This document shows, piece after piece, positions 1 to 31,870 of a stretch of 64,000 nt of DNA. The stretch spans positions 33,757,997-33,821,996 of the forward strand of contig NC_087156.1 in assembly GCF_035594125.1 (NCBI RefSeq), in the 5' to 3' direction. The stretch comes from Scylla paramamosain. Lineage: Eukaryota > Arthropoda > Malacostraca > Decapoda > Portunidae. Both the position numbers and the translations under genes were made by a program. Below the pieces are notes generated by a model. It did no database searches. It saw only the letters and a program-made list of their open reading frames with translations, and was not told the DNA's origin. Position 1 is the stretch's first letter. Each line of letters begins with the position of its first letter.

Positions 1-174
1 TCATTCTCTCATTGATATCTCTTGTTTCATTCATATAATATACACTTTACATGATACAACAATTAGTTTTCTTATTTCGAGTGAGACAACTGCTGAGATA
101 AAATAAAATATGCCTGATAAAAAAAAAACTGCCTGGCTCAATACATGAACTGATGCACAAATACTAGCTTTGGT

Positions 175-330
175 AATCCACTGTATGATCATACTTCATT
201 ATACTGAATTATTTAGAGAATCAATTTTGAAGTGACAAGGGTTCTCAGCTAGTTCATGTTTCCTTGAGTAGTAAGTCACAATTGCTAATTATAAAATAAA
301 CAACTTTTACAATAATTTCCTCTCTATCTT
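175..330. repeat. Left copy of a direct duplication
   Basis: The stretch from the ACTGTATGATCATA region through ACAATAATTT is clearly similar to 1625-1775, including GAATCAATTTT, a TTCTCAGCTA-type block and CACAATAATTT, in the same orientation. Between the copies lies a putative inverted-repeat element. Bases 1-174 hold nothing I recognise. Confidence 0.6.
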
Positions 331-606
331 TTATAACACTATAAATATTGTTATGCCCCAAACACTCACACACAAGTACCCATACAACCCGTGGGGACGC
401 ACAAGAGCTGTGAGAGGGTAGTAGACACAGGCGAGACCTGTGTTTATATGAAAAACTGCTACTGCTGACCCAGCTCCATCTGTGTGACGCCTTTTTATGA
501 GGGTCACAGTGGGCCTGGCATTGGAAATAACAACAACAACCCTCTAGGGAAGTGAGGGCAAACCAGGACAGAAACAAGGTATCTCTGGTGAGCAGAGGCT
601 GTGTGT

Positions 607-792
607 TCAGTGACTCTCTGCCTTCAGGAAGCCTCCCATCAGCATCTTCATCAGTGTCTCATGGATGATCAACTCCGCACCCTGTGACTGACTAGGGACT
701 AATGTGTAGCACTCCGTCTTCAGATTCAAGGAGTGCAGACGCTTGTGCTCAAAGCGCACCAGGGGACGTTCCCTGGTCAGCGCCTCTATCAC
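607..792 (-). CDS. Unrecognised open frame inside the inverted-repeat element
   Basis: About 61 codons ending in TGA at 607 read ... VRFEHKRLHSLNLKTECY, then TLVPSQSQGAELIIHETL and MKMLMGGFLKAESH. The composition looks protein-like and an acceptor-like CCCCTAG lies upstream near 808. It does not fit the VPS51 C-terminus. It may be a terminal exon of a transposon gene or chance. The first codon is GTG in an open frame, so no start is claimed. Confidence 0.2.
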   Translation of the reverse strand: MIEALTRERPLVRFEHKRLHSLNLKTECYTLVPSQSQGAELIIHETLMKMLMGGFLKAESH

Positions 793-1019
793 TGACCCCC
801 TCCAGCACCCTAGGGGATAGTGTAATTACAGGACTGGATAGTGTGCAGCGAGCTAGTTTGACATCCACAAGTGGAAGCATCCCAAGTGCCGCACCAGTGG
901 GCCGTGTGTGCAGCAGTGCACCAGCCCAAGGGGCATCTGGGGCACCGGACAACTCTACAGATGTTGAATGCCATCCTTCACCAACAAACCTCAACAGGCA
1001 ACCAGTGGTGATCACCCCA

Positions 1020-1315
1020 ACCAGTCTAGCCAGTGACCCTGAGCCACAAAGCCCCTCCTGCACACCCTTGCCAGCACCTCTATCCAGGAAAGGCAGTGCA
1101 GTTGATGGTGGCAGACAGATCGCTCACATCCCAGCCACCACAGGAGCAACATCATCGAGGAGGTACTCTAACCTAGCTGGTGACCCAGAGCCACAACACC
1201 CCTCCTGCAAACCCCTGCTGGCACCTCTGTCAAGGGAATGCAGTGCAGTTGACAGTGGGTGGACGGCTCATTCACATCCCACCCACTGCAGGAGCAATAT
1301 CGTCAAGGGTGATGT
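1020..1315 (+). repeat. Two-copy tandem repeat, unit about 148 bases
   Basis: Units starting near 1027 and 1175 share GTGACCC(T/A)GAGCCACAA, CCCCTCCTGCA and GGCAGTGCAGTTGA-type blocks. In the plus frame the two copies read DPEPQSPSCTPLPAPLSR and DPEPQHPSCKPLLAPLSR. It lies inside the putative inverted-repeat element. Confidence 0.7.
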
Positions 1316-1624
1316 ACTTCAAATTAAGGCATGATTGGGTGGGCTGACAGACAATCCTGGGAGCCCTGCTGTGCTGCATGGGTGCCCAGGGAGGACAGGG
1401 AGTGTGTCCCTCTGGCAGAGCTGGGGAAATTACAGGCCTAGAAGTGTAAAGTGTACACGTGCCCAACCCGACACCCGGAGGTAGAGGTGTCAGGAGTAAA
1501 GGCATGCCATACTATTGGCCAACTAGATAGAATGTAGGTTAGTTATGGGGGATGGCAACCCCTAAGGATTCACCGATCCCCCTTTACTCCTGGTGGGGCA
1601 TAACAATATCTAGAGAGATACTGT

Positions 1625-1775
1625 ATGTATAACTGTATGACCATAGGTCCATTTATATGTATTGAATTACTTAAGGAATCAATTTTCAAAAGGACGAGAG
1701 TTCCTCAGCTAATTAATGTTTCTGTGAATAATGTCACCACTGCTAAATATGTAAACATTTTCACAATAATTTTTT
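1625..1775. repeat. Right copy of the direct duplication
   Basis: Similar to 175-330 in the same orientation. It begins with ACTGTATGACCATA, contains GAATCAATTTTC and ends ACAATAATTTTTTAAG. The (GA)n tract starts immediately after it. Confidence 0.6.
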
Positions 1776-1776
1776 A

Positions 1777-1803
1777 AGAGAGAGAGAGAGAGAGAGGAGA
1801 GAG

Positions 1804-1878
<75 letters not shown>

Positions 1879-1889
1879 TGACGAGAAAA

Positions 1890-1924
<35 letters not shown>

Positions 1925-2021
1925 AGAAGAGAGAGATGAGAGAGAGAGACGAGAGAGAAGAGAGAGAGGAGTAGAGAGAGAGAGAGAGAGAGACGAGAGA
2001 GAGAGGAGAGATGAGAGAGAA
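1777..2021. repeat. Imperfect (GA)n microsatellite next to VPS51 exon 6
   Basis: About 245 bases of GA with GGA, GAT and AAAA interruptions. It begins about 40 bases beyond the proposed exon 6 donor, inside the VPS51 transcript on the other strand. Confidence 0.95.
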
Positions 2022-2063
2022 ATTATTTGCAACTAAGCTTGAAGTGCTTAATGAGTGCTTCAC

Positions 2064-10377
<8,314 letters not shown>

Positions 10378-10379
10378 CT

Positions 10380-10700
10380 GCCACAAAGGAAAAGAGAACC
10401 AAAGTAAATAATATATCATGATGACTACAGCTAAACATTAAAAAGAAAAATATGTGAGTATCTACATCACAAGAAGCACTTTGATCTACACCTGCCTTTC
10501 TCTTGCCTTACAGGCACTGAAGATTTTCACTGTGGTGAAAAGCCTGAATTTCTTAGTTGTACTAATATATCTATGATCCCTCACCAACCTAGATTCATCA
10601 CCAGAGATCACAATCTTCAGGATCAACACACTGCAGCAAGTCCTGTGCCATATCAAAGACAAGTTGTTGCACTTCCCACATTTATAACTCAGTAACTACC
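10380..10700. other. Sequence upstream of VPS51 exon 1
   Basis: AT-rich sequence with a usable pyrimidine tract next to the exon 1 acceptor. No other feature was seen. Confidence 0.5.
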
Positions 10701-10836
10701 AAGTTGAATGTTGGTCTTTTGGTGAATATTGTATTTTCTTATTTTCTAAGGCTTCCGATGTTGTTAATCATAAAATATTAGGTACAATCTAAACAGCAGG
10801 CCACTGGAACACAGGGACATTCTAAATCAGTTTAAA

Positions 10837-10917
10837 GATTTCCTCTTAGGTAGACACATTTATCTCAGTTATGGTTTAAAGATTTCCTCTCATGAAGACA
10901 CATTTATCTCAGTTATG
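10837..10917. repeat. Tandem duplication, unit about 40 bases
   Basis: GTTTAAAGATTTCCTCT with its AGACACATTTATCTCAGTTATG continuation occurs twice in a row with small differences. Confidence 0.85.
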
Positions 10918-11583
10918 AATTCCAATAGTTAAAGGATGTTAGTCTTCACTGGTGTACCCCAAAGGCCCATGTTAGAATATACACTGTTTCTTATTTATGT
11001 TATTCATGTTGCCTCAAATGTTTCTTCCAGTCTTAAGATATTTGCAAACTACCTGAAGTTACACTTGGAGATGAAGTCTCAGTCTATGAGAAACATTGCT
11101 AGATACTAAGGGCTGCCAGAAACACATCAACTTATTGTGCTCCATTGCTGAGTCATGAGATTGTACAATGTCTTAAAATGTGCAGTTCTCTTTATTCAAC
11201 AGGGGCATACTGACTGGAATGTCCTGGGGTGTGCTGCAATCAACCCTTTGCAGGTTGCCTGATTTCTTAGTTTCCATACACAAAAAGCCACAAAAAATCC
11301 CTCTTTGAATTCAGTTCCCCATTTCTGGTATAGGCATGTACTGGTTTTCTAAAGGAAGTAAAGGTATTAGAGTCAGTGCATAGAAGGTGGACAAAAGTTG
11401 TCACTGGATTAGAGAAACCTGATTATGCAATAAGTCTAGCTATGCTAGATTTATATTCAAAGTAAAGTTGTTGCATGCAAACATGATTATGCCATGAAAT
11501 ACTATATGGCCTTTCTGCATTAAAGGCAACTGATCTACATATTTCAGCTGAATAAAAAGGTGACCAAGACCATCTTTTTGGAA

Positions 11584-11652
11584 CTAGATTTTTCTGAGTT
11601 GCATCCAAATATTGTTACAAGATTTTTCTGAGTTGCATCCAAGTATTGTTAC
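11584..11652. repeat. Tandem duplication, unit 34 bases
   Basis: AGATTTTTCTGAGTTGCATC and the following CAA(A/G)TATTGTTAC occur twice back to back, differing at one or two bases. Confidence 0.88.
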
Positions 11653-11689
11653 CTAGGAGTAGGCAGTAGACACCTGCCAAAACAATAAT

Positions 11690-14510
11690 TACTCCCAGTG
11701 AGGTCTAAAGCACTGTTCAGGGGGTGCTGTGAACTTATCATTAAACCCAGCTGTGACCTCACTGAACGTTTCCCTTTGTGTCTCACAACACAAGGGGGCA
11801 GTCACAGTCTGCCCTCTAAAGACAACTCTCTTCCTCCACACAAAACTACAAGCACCTAATAACACACACACCCTTCACCCAAAAATTTTTAAATCATCAT
11901 GGCAACTCCTACACCAGCCTCGGAGTCCCCATCTGGGGAGGGGACCATAAATATCCCCAGGTCGGACTGCCTTTCTGTCGACGACCCTAAGTGTCTTGAC
12001 ACCTCCCTCAACTTTTTCTTCATTAACTTCTGCAACATTCACAGTCTAAGATCTAATTTTTAATCTGTAAAACACCACCTCTCCTCTTCTAAACCTCATC
12101 TTCTTTTCCTTACTGAAACTCAGGTGTCTGAGGCAACTGACAGTAGCCCCTTTTCTGTTCCCTCCTACTTTCTCTATCTTCATTTTTGATCCAAAGCTGG
12201 ATGCTGCATTTATGTGCGCAATTACTTAACCTGCTCTCATGCCTTAACCTCTCTCAGGATCCCCCTAAGTGAAGGTGCCTCTGGCGTTTTGCCTCTGCTA
12301 GTTGGGGGGACCTGAGGAGGTATTTTGCTGATTTTCCTTGGAATGACTACTGCTTCCGTGTCAGAGACCCGTCTTTGTGTGCTGAGCGCATAACAGAGGT
12401 GATAGTGTCTGGCATGGAGGCATACATTCCTCACTCTTTTTCTCGTCCTAAACCTTCTAAACCTTGGTTTAACACAGCTTGTTCTCGTGCTATACATGAT
12501 AGAGAGGTGGCCCACAAAAGGTACTTAAGCCTTCCATCACCAGAATCTCAAGCACTTTATATTTCTGCCCGGAACCATGCCAAGTCTGTTCTCCAACAAG
12601 CCAAAAACTCCTTCATTAACAAAAAATGTCAAAACCTTTCAAGATCTAACTCCCCTCGTGATTTCTGGCATCTAGCCAAAAATATCTCCAATAACTTTGC
12701 TTCTTCTTTCCCTCCTCTATTTCAACCAGATGGCACCACTGCTATCACATCTATTTCTAAAGCTGAACTCTTTGCTCAAACCTTTGCTAAAAACTCTACC
12801 TTGGATGATTCTGGGCTTGTTCCTCCCTCTCCTCCACCCTCTGACTACTTCATGCTACCCATTAATATTCTTCGCAATGATGTTTTCCATGCCCTCGCTG
12901 GCCTAGACCCTCGGAAGGCTTATGGACCTGATGGGGTCCCTCCTATTGTTCTCCAGAACTGTGCCTCCGTGCTTGCACCCTGCCAAGTCAAACTCTTTCA
13001 GCTCTGTCTGTCAACATCTACCTTTCCTTCTTGCTGGAAGTTTGCCTACATTCAACCTGTTCCTAAAAAAGGTGACCGTTCTAATCCCTCAAACTACCGT
13101 CCTATTGCTTTAATTTCCTGCTTATCTAAAGTTTTTGAATCTATCCTCAACAGGAAGATTCTTAAACATCTATCACTTCACAACCTTCTATCTGATTGCC
13201 AGTATGGATTCCGTCAAGGCCGCTCTACTGGTGATCTTCTGGCTTTCCTTACTGAGTCTTGGTCATCCTCTTTTAGAGACTTTGGTGAAACTTTTGCTGT
13301 TGCCTTGGACATATCAAAAGCTTTTGATAGAGTCTGGCACAAAGCTTTGATTTCCAAACTACCCTCCTACGGTTTCTATCCTTCTCTCTGTAACTTCATC
13401 TCAAGTTTCCTTTCTGACAATTCTATTGCTGCTATGGTAGACAGTCACTGTTCTTCTCCTAAATCTATTAACAGTGGTGTTCCTCAGGGTTCTGTCCTGT
13501 CACCCACTCTCTTCTTATTATTCATTAATGATCTTCTAAACCAAACTTCTTGTCCTATCCACTCCTACGCTGATGATACCACCCTGCACTTTTCCACATC
13601 TTTTCATAGACGTCCAGCCCTTCAGGAGGTAAACATATCACGCAGGGAAGCCACAGAACGCCTGACTTCTGATCTTTCTAAAATTTCTGATTGGGACAGA
13701 GCAAACTTGGTATTGTTCAATGCCTCAAAAACTCAATTCCTCCATCTATCAACTCGACACAACCTTCCAGACAACTATCCCCTCTTCTTCAATGACATTC
13801 AACTGTCCCCCTCTTCTACACTGAACATCCTCGGTCTGTCCTTTACTTATAATCTGAACTGGAAACTTCACATCTCATCTCTAGCTAAAACAGCTTCTAT
13901 GAAGTTAGGTGTTCTGAGACGTCTCCGCCAGTTTTTCTCACCCCCCCAGCTGCTAACTCTGTACAAGGGCCTTATCCATCCATGTATGGAGTATGCTTCA
14001 CATGTCTGGGGGGATTCCACTCATACTGCTCTTCTAGACAGGGTGGAATCAAAAGCTTTTCGTCTCATCAACTCCTCTCCTCTAACTGACTGTCTTCAGC
14101 CTCTCTCTCACCGCCACAATGTTGCATATCTAGCTGTCTTCTACCGCTATTTTCATGCCAACTGCTCTTCTGATCTTGCTAACTGCATGCCTCCCCTCCT
14201 TCCGCGGCCTCGCTGCACATGACTTTCTTCTTTCTCTCACCCCTATTCTGTCTACCTCTCTAATGTAAGAGTTAACCAGTATTCTCAATCATTCATCCCT
14301 TTCTCTGGTAAACTCTGGAACTCCCTGCCTGCTTCTGTATTTCCACCTTCCTATGACTTGAATTCCTTCAAGAGGGAGGTTTCAAGACACTTATTCATCA
14401 ATTTTTGACCACTGCTTTGACCCTTTTATGGGACTGGCATTTCAGTGGGCATTTTTTTTATTAGATTTTTGTTGCCCTTGGCCAGTGTCCTTCCTACATA
14501 GAAAAAAAAA
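11690..14510 (+). mobile_element. Non-LTR retrotransposon, family A (internally deleted, inactive)
   Basis: The 5' part (11740-12300) carries endonuclease-region remnants (CLDTSLNFFFINFCNIHS; TETQVSEATDSSPFSVPS). The RT follows in one long frame. The 3' end has GTTGCCCTTGGCCAGTGTCC and an A-rich tail near 14500. The 5' remnants are in other frames than the RT, and most of the endonuclease is missing at about 12295-12303, where the sequence jumps to WGDLRRYFADFPWNDYCF. The type is Jockey/I-like. It is antisense to the neighbouring VPS51 gene and lies just upstream of the VPS51 start exon. The same family has a fossil copy at 29.2-31.9 kb and a 3' tail at 47.9 kb. Confidence 0.88.
12303..14222 (+). 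pseudogene. Family A reverse transcriptase, frame closed by a nonsense codon
   Basis: An open frame of about 640 codons with RT motifs in order: KKGDRSNPSNYRPIALISCL, QYGFRQGRSTGDLLAF, motif A LDISKAFDRVWH, motif [21 protein letters not shown], and the catalytic YADD (about residue 398 counted from 12375). These are followed by a thumb/tail with [21 protein letters not shown] at 14220 ends it, but the same frame continues to about 14407 with LSSFSHPYSVYLSNVRV and SGKLWNSLPASV, the normal C-terminal end of this family, so the stop is a disabling substitution. The RT catalytic residues are intact; the endonuclease is not. No start codon is claimed because the upstream frame is broken. Confidence 0.9.
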
Positions 14511-15045
14511 CATATTTTCTGAATGCCAAGCACAATAAAAAGATGCCAAAATTGAGGATTTTCAGCATACAATATGCAAACCGGCACCACTGGCAGGAGA
14601 GCCAGACAGGTCAGTGGCCAGCCAATTAGCCCACAGTGATCTAAGTGTGGCAGGAGTGGCTTCAGGAAGCCTGGAATCATGATTCACAGCAGTCACAATG
14701 CTCACAGTTGGACTGGGTTGGTCATACTCGAATTAATATTCAATATATCAAAAGCTTTGATCAGGCCAGTTAGTGGTGGTCTGGATAAATCTATCATTAT
14801 AGAGAGGTCTGGGTAAATTTTTACAGTAGGCCCAAACTGCATTTCGAGTACAAAACTAATATTCATTATTGTTTTTTTATGTTGTAAATTATTTTGAGCA
14901 TAAAACACATCAGGAATACTTCATTTTACCTCTTCTCCCCTCATCCCCCTATGAGCTTGGAGACTTGTCAGGAAGTAAGGTTTATGGGAAAGGAACAGAA
15001 AGGTCATTTTAGGATACTTGAATGGAAATTATAGGTTAAAAATAG
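14511..15045. other. Intergenic stretch
   Basis: No gene or repeat was recognised between the family A tail and the CCTAA-rich tract. Confidence 0.5.
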
Positions 15046-15047
15046 GC

Positions 15048-15126
15048 AATCTTAACCTAACCTAATTTAACCTGATCTAACCTAACCTATCCTGACCTAA
15101 TCTAATCTACCCTGACCTAACTTACA
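15048..15126. repeat. Degenerate CCTAA (telomere-type) tract
   Basis: About 80 bases with CTAACCTAACCTAA and variants CTGATCTAA, CTATCCTGACC. The reverse strand is a diverged TTAGG series, the telomere unit of most arthropods. It is interstitial and old. Confidence 0.75.
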
Positions 15127-16335
15127 AGCATCACCTAACAAAACTTCCCTATATCATGGAAACTATTAACTTGCAACGAAAACTTCAATAAAGTAAGTTT
15201 CTCAGTATTTATAAAGGTAATCAAAAACAATTCTTCTAAATGTGTAAAGGGTTATGGTCCTCTACTAAAACAATACCGAAAAGCGTGTCTGGGAAAATTC
15301 TCGCAGTTATCCTGCTTTCCCCAAGTCGTTCGAAATGGTGCTGGAAAAAAAATAAAATAAATAAAAAAATAAATAAACAAAGGAATTGGAAGTGTACGAA
15401 ACAACATAACCGCCCATCAACATACACCAATTGTTAGACAATGGTCTTTGGGCATTTCAACACCAATATAATAAATCATAATAGAATAGCACGTTAATCC
15501 ACAACAGAATGGACTCACTTTATCGATGTCTCACAACTAAATCCAACAGGGCAGCATGTAGAAGGGCGAGGCACACCAGTACACAAACACACACCTCCCT
15601 GTTGACGTGGTGTTGACAACTGGCGGTGGGAGACCAGACCTCAGACCTGGGACTGTGGGTGGCTGGCTGACGACTAGGAAGATAAAAATGTGTCTCTGTA
15701 ACGGCACACACATGTCTTGATCTTCTTGATCTTACACGTTACGTTCTGCACTATTTCCTTGTTTTTTTTTTTTTCTTCTTTATTTCTTCTATCTGTTGAT
15801 TACGAAATATATTGAAACGTAGCAAAATAATTACATTCTCAATTGCTATAACATTATCCCTATTTCTAATGCATCGGTGTTTTTATAAATCAAAAGATAA
15901 TTCCCACAACTTCCCTCTACCTAAATATCTAATTATGTTATCGCACGTCTGCTTGTCTTCTTGTAATACTTCGCATAATCATCGTCTTATTCCACCTGGT
16001 TCAGTTGTTATACATTTTTTTTCCTTCTAACCATAAACATTTGATTATTTTACTCTACATTGTAATGTATATAATAACACTTCGCAATGCCCTCGCTGCA
16101 CTATTATGCTTAATTATACTTCTTTCCTTCTTTCCTGTTTTATGTTTATCTTCTATGTTTATTGCATTCTCTCTACTTATACTACTTCGTACCCATGTTC
16201 ATATCCTTCCTTTGCATCATTCTGTATCCTACCAATGTCATGATTATGTGTTTGTTTTTATTATTTCTGGATGTAATCAGGTGTTCTATCTTTTCGATCT
16301 CCCTTCCCCCCTCTCTCCTATGCCTACTTGTTTTA

Positions 16336-16337
<2 letters not shown>
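15127..16337. other. Intergenic stretch with a possible upstream exon
   Basis: Mostly AT-rich. A GC-richer patch at 15520-15720 ends on the minus strand with AAA|GTGAGTCC at 15518, a good donor. It could be a noncoding first exon of VPS51, but no open frame or homology supports this. Confidence 0.3.

Positions 16338-16392
<55 letters not shown>
16338..16392. repeat. (CT)n microsatellite
   Basis: 55 bases of uninterrupted CT. Confidence 0.98.
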
Positions 16393-16395
<3 letters not shown>

Positions 16396-16457
16396 ACGAA
16401 TGCACCTACCAAACTAACATGTCACTCTTGTTTACCACTTTAAACATATGTTGTTCC

Positions 16458-18300
<1,843 letters not shown>

Positions 18301-18417
18301 TATATCCAATCATCATGCAGTTCTCAAATATTCCTCGATTAAAGTATATAAAATATTACATATATGCAACTTTGTTTTTTCATGATTGCTGCACCTTGTG
18401 ATTATTTTGGTTATACC

Positions 18418-18418
<1 letters not shown>

Positions 18419-18458
<40 letters not shown>
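18419..18458. repeat. (AC)n microsatellite
   Basis: 40 bases of AC directly before the recognisable 5' end of the second family B element. Confidence 0.98.
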
Positions 18459-18460
<2 letters not shown>

Positions 18461-18464
18461 CAAA

Positions 18465-20435
18465 CAGTAAGTATGGTATGTTATACTAAAATAAATGGAT
18501 TAATGTCAACTAAAATGGAATTAAATGGATTGTTAAACAGGATCACATCAGATGTTGTTGTATTATGTGAGACAAAATGAAAAAATGAATGGGGAACTCC
18601 TGACATTTGTGATGATAAATATGATTTATGGATGAAAAATAGAAGTGACAAGGGAGGAGGGAGAGTGATCATTCTGACTAAAAAGTGTGTTAAAGTGGAA
18701 AAGGTAATAAAAGGAGAAGAGAAGTCTGAAATTCTACAAGTGATGACTACAAGTGGAAATGGAAGGACAATGAATTATGTAGGAGTGTATGTGCCACCTA
18801 TGACCAATGTTTGGTGAAACGAAGATCATGGAGATGTTGATAGATGTGTTAAAAGGTCTTGAAAAGATAGTGATGGAAGGTAGTGAGTTGGTGATTTTAA
18901 TTGTAAGGAGATAAACTGGGAGACATTGACAACTACTGGAAGTGAGAATTCATGGAGTAATAGACTGTTAAACTGGGCGGTGGAAAACTTGATGACTTAT
19001 TGAGTTTATTGTGATACAAGTTTAGTGGAAGAGATAAACCATCAAAACTTGATTTAGTGTTTACCAAGGACATGGAAATTATTGAAACTATACACTATGA
19101 TAGCCCTCTAGGTAAAAGTGATCATGTATTGATGGAATTTAATTTGAAAAATAAAAATGTAATCATTGATAAAAATTATAAGGTGAAAATATTTAAATAA
19201 AGCTGACTTTGAAAAATTAAGAAAGTACTTTGTTGACGTGGATTGGAAAGAGTTCAGAAAAATGGGATGAATTTATAAGGATAAATAATTCTGTTGTGGA
19301 GAAATTTGTACCTGGAGGAGGAGCAAGATGTGGAAAGGGTAAAGAATGGTCCAATACAAAATGCAAAGAGGCTAGAAATTGTAAGTCAAATGCTTGGAAT
19401 AGATGGAAGAAGAGGAAAACTGAGGATAAGAGGAATGATGTTAGAAACAAGTACACTGAGATAATAAGAATGGAGAGAAGAAACTATGACAGAGATATAA
19501 TAGATATGTGTATAAATGAACCCAAACTATTCTTTAGATATATTAATGGGAAGATGAAGAAGAAGGAATGTGTATCAAGACTGAAAGTTGAAGGAAAAGT
19601 CTATGAGGATGGATAGGACATAGCAGAGGTTATGAACAATAGTTTCAGATTGGTATTTACTGTGGAAGGGGAGTTTGATGCTGCAAAGGATAAGTTGGTG
19701 AGGAATATACTAAGTACAGTCCCAGTCAGTTATGAGGAAATACTTCAGATGATGGAAGAACTTGATGTAAATAGAGTAACTGGTCCAGATGGAGTATCAA
19801 ACTGGATATTGAAGGAATATAGAGAACAACTGGCTGATAAAATTCAGTCTAGTGATGATATCACTATCACAGGGAGGAGTACCAAAAAGACTGGAAGAGA
19901 GCAAATATTACACCAATATTCAAAGGAGGAAATAAGGAAAACCCACTAAATTATAGACCAGTGTCCTTGACTAGTGTTGTAAGAAAACTATGTGAAAGAA
20001 CAATAAAGGAAAGATGGATGGAACATTTGAAAAGAGATAAAGATTTGGTAAATTGTTAATTTGGATTTAGGAGGGGAAGATCATGCTCCATGAACTTATT
20101 GTCCTTTTATTCAAGGGTAATCAATATTGTGCAGGAGAGAGAGGCATGGGTGGATGGTGTCTACTTAGACTTGAAGAACGCATCTGACAAAGTACCACAC
20201 TGAAGATTGCTATGGAAGATAAAAAATTATGGAAAATTTGGAGGAAGACTGCTGGAGTGGATGGAGGATTATCTGGATGATGGAGAGATGAGAACAGTAA
20301 TACAAGACCAAAATTCATAATTCATCTTGGCTGAAAGTAACTAGTGGTGTCCCACAGGGGTCAGTGTTGGGACCAATAATGTTTGTAATATATGTGAATG
20401 ACATAAATGAAGAAATAGATAGTTATATGAATCCC
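18465..20435 (+). mobile_element. Second family B non-LTR element, truncated inside the RT
   Basis: Plus-strand remnants of the endonuclease (YTKINGLMSTKMELNGLLNR; SDVVVLCETK; VGVYVPPMTNVW) and of the RT ([58 protein letters not shown]). Similarity stops at about 20430, just before the expected FADD motif, and the following DNA is unrelated. Stops and shifts break the frame many times. Same family as the copy at 6.7-10.1 kb, opposite orientation. Confidence 0.8.
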
Positions 20436-21775
20436 AAATCATCCTGCGTATGATAAACAGAGATTCACATCCAGTGAACATCAGAGGCCAGTCCAAGCCA
20501 GACAAAATGACACACTACTACTAAACAAGAGCAGACATGATGGTAGATTAATGGCATGAAGGTGTTGAAGGTGTGCCATAAAGAACCAATTGTGGCAGTA
20601 ATGGTCAGGCATTTCCAAAGGAAGGATGTCCAACTAAAGAGTAATATAGTGGATGTACAGATGACCTTTCATTCATGTACAACATACCTCACTTCCCTGA
20701 GATGAGTGTCCACAATTGAATCAGCTTACTAGCTATCTTTCCTACGTCCAAGAAACTGATTGACAAATTTTGTATCGTGGAATGAGGCAGTTAGTTTATG
20801 ACTAAAATGAAAACTGAATCTGCAATGTGTCTAAAAAATAATTAATTTCTGATTTCTGATTGGAGTACAAAGAAATGTCCCAGAATCATATGATTCTATG
20901 GGTGTTAAGTTACCAAATAAATATTTTTCTTGTACAAGTGCATGAAAATGAGAGGCAGATAGTTCTGGAAAAGCAAAGCACTCATTTTCATGCATCTATG
21001 ATATTGTTTACCAACTGGGGCCATGCACACTGAATCCTTGCCTCAAGTGTCTGCTTGGCACTGATGAGTAACCTGACAGATGTGGTTTAGTTTACTTATG
21101 TGAGGATTTAAAGACAAGCTAACTAATTCAGATGCAAGGATCTATTACAGTTATGACTACTTCAAAACAATTTTATACCATCTGATTTTATGAAAAAGTT
21201 CACTATCATAATGAAAATACTAACCCTTGATTATGATCCGACAAGGCTCTGAAGAGGAAGGTGATTCAAATCTCTTTGAATCTTCATGTAGACAGCTGGT
21301 AAGAGTGTAGAATGATAGACTAGTCTTGAAATAAGTAAGTAAAAAACATAAAGACCAAATAAGAAATAGGAAAGAAGTACACACATACAATACTGTATGT
21401 ACTTTTCAACATCACTATGACCTTTCATGTGCATAAATAGATTTCTGGGCAAAAATTCTATCAGAGGATATTTTGAATATTACCATATTTTCTGGTTAAC
21501 TATTTTCAAGATTATGTCTGATCAAGTGGTCATCTATATGAACCTCCACTAGACTGGTTGAGTACTATTTAGGCCATAGAAAAGCAATTATTTTATTATA
21601 AAAATGCTATTATAAGTTTGATTCTTATAGAGAACAACTTTGTCATTTATAAATAAGACTAATAATTTATTAATTCAATATACAATAAACAAAGTATACT
21701 CAAGTGGCAGTCAACTATAAAACAATATGTATTTAAATCATATATTGCCTTATACTGCACTAGAAGTTGCTTTTC

Positions 21776-21780
<5 letters not shown>
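20436..21780. other. Intergenic, no recognised content
   Basis: AT-rich, no coherent frame on either strand. Confidence 0.5.

Positions 21781-31870
<10,090 letters not shown>

Larger units (their letters stand above)
347..1610. mobile_element. Putative element with 16-base terminal inverted repeats
   Basis: The left end reads ATATTGTTATGCCCCA (347-362) and the right end reads its exact reverse complement, TGGGGCATAACAATAT (1595-1610). The interior is GC-richer than its flanks and holds overlapping open frames on both strands. One is a Ser/Pro-rich plus frame (702-1334); the other is a minus frame ending at 607 whose last residues are MKMLMGGFLKAESH. I recognise neither. No transposase signature was seen, so a non-autonomous DNA element is the likeliest reading, but chance is not excluded. 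Confidence 0.4.
10700..11660 (+). pseudogene. Old reverse transcriptase relic (family D)
   Basis: Scattered plus-strand remnants: GVPQRPMLEYTLFLIYVI, HVASNVSSSLKIFANYLKL (the Ala-Asp-Asp motif decayed to Ala-Asn-Tyr) and QQGHTDWNVLGCAAINPL. Two short tandem duplications (10837-10917; 11584-11652) lie within it. It is too decayed for a confident family call. Confidence 0.45.

Noticed and set aside
702..1334. 210-codon Ser/Pro-rich plus frame as a gene
   Set aside because: It overlaps an equally open minus frame and an internal tandem repeat, has no recognised domain, and its composition follows the local GC content. Kept only as content of the putative element.
15236..15430. Exon-like frame after a long pyrimidine tract (HHFERLGESRITARIFPD)
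   Set aside because: The acceptor is just a T-run plus CAG, the peptide is unknown and does not continue VPS51 in phase.
15518..15720. Noncoding first exon of VPS51
   Set aside because: Only a donor-like site and a GC-richer patch support it; no start site, homology or junction can be shown.
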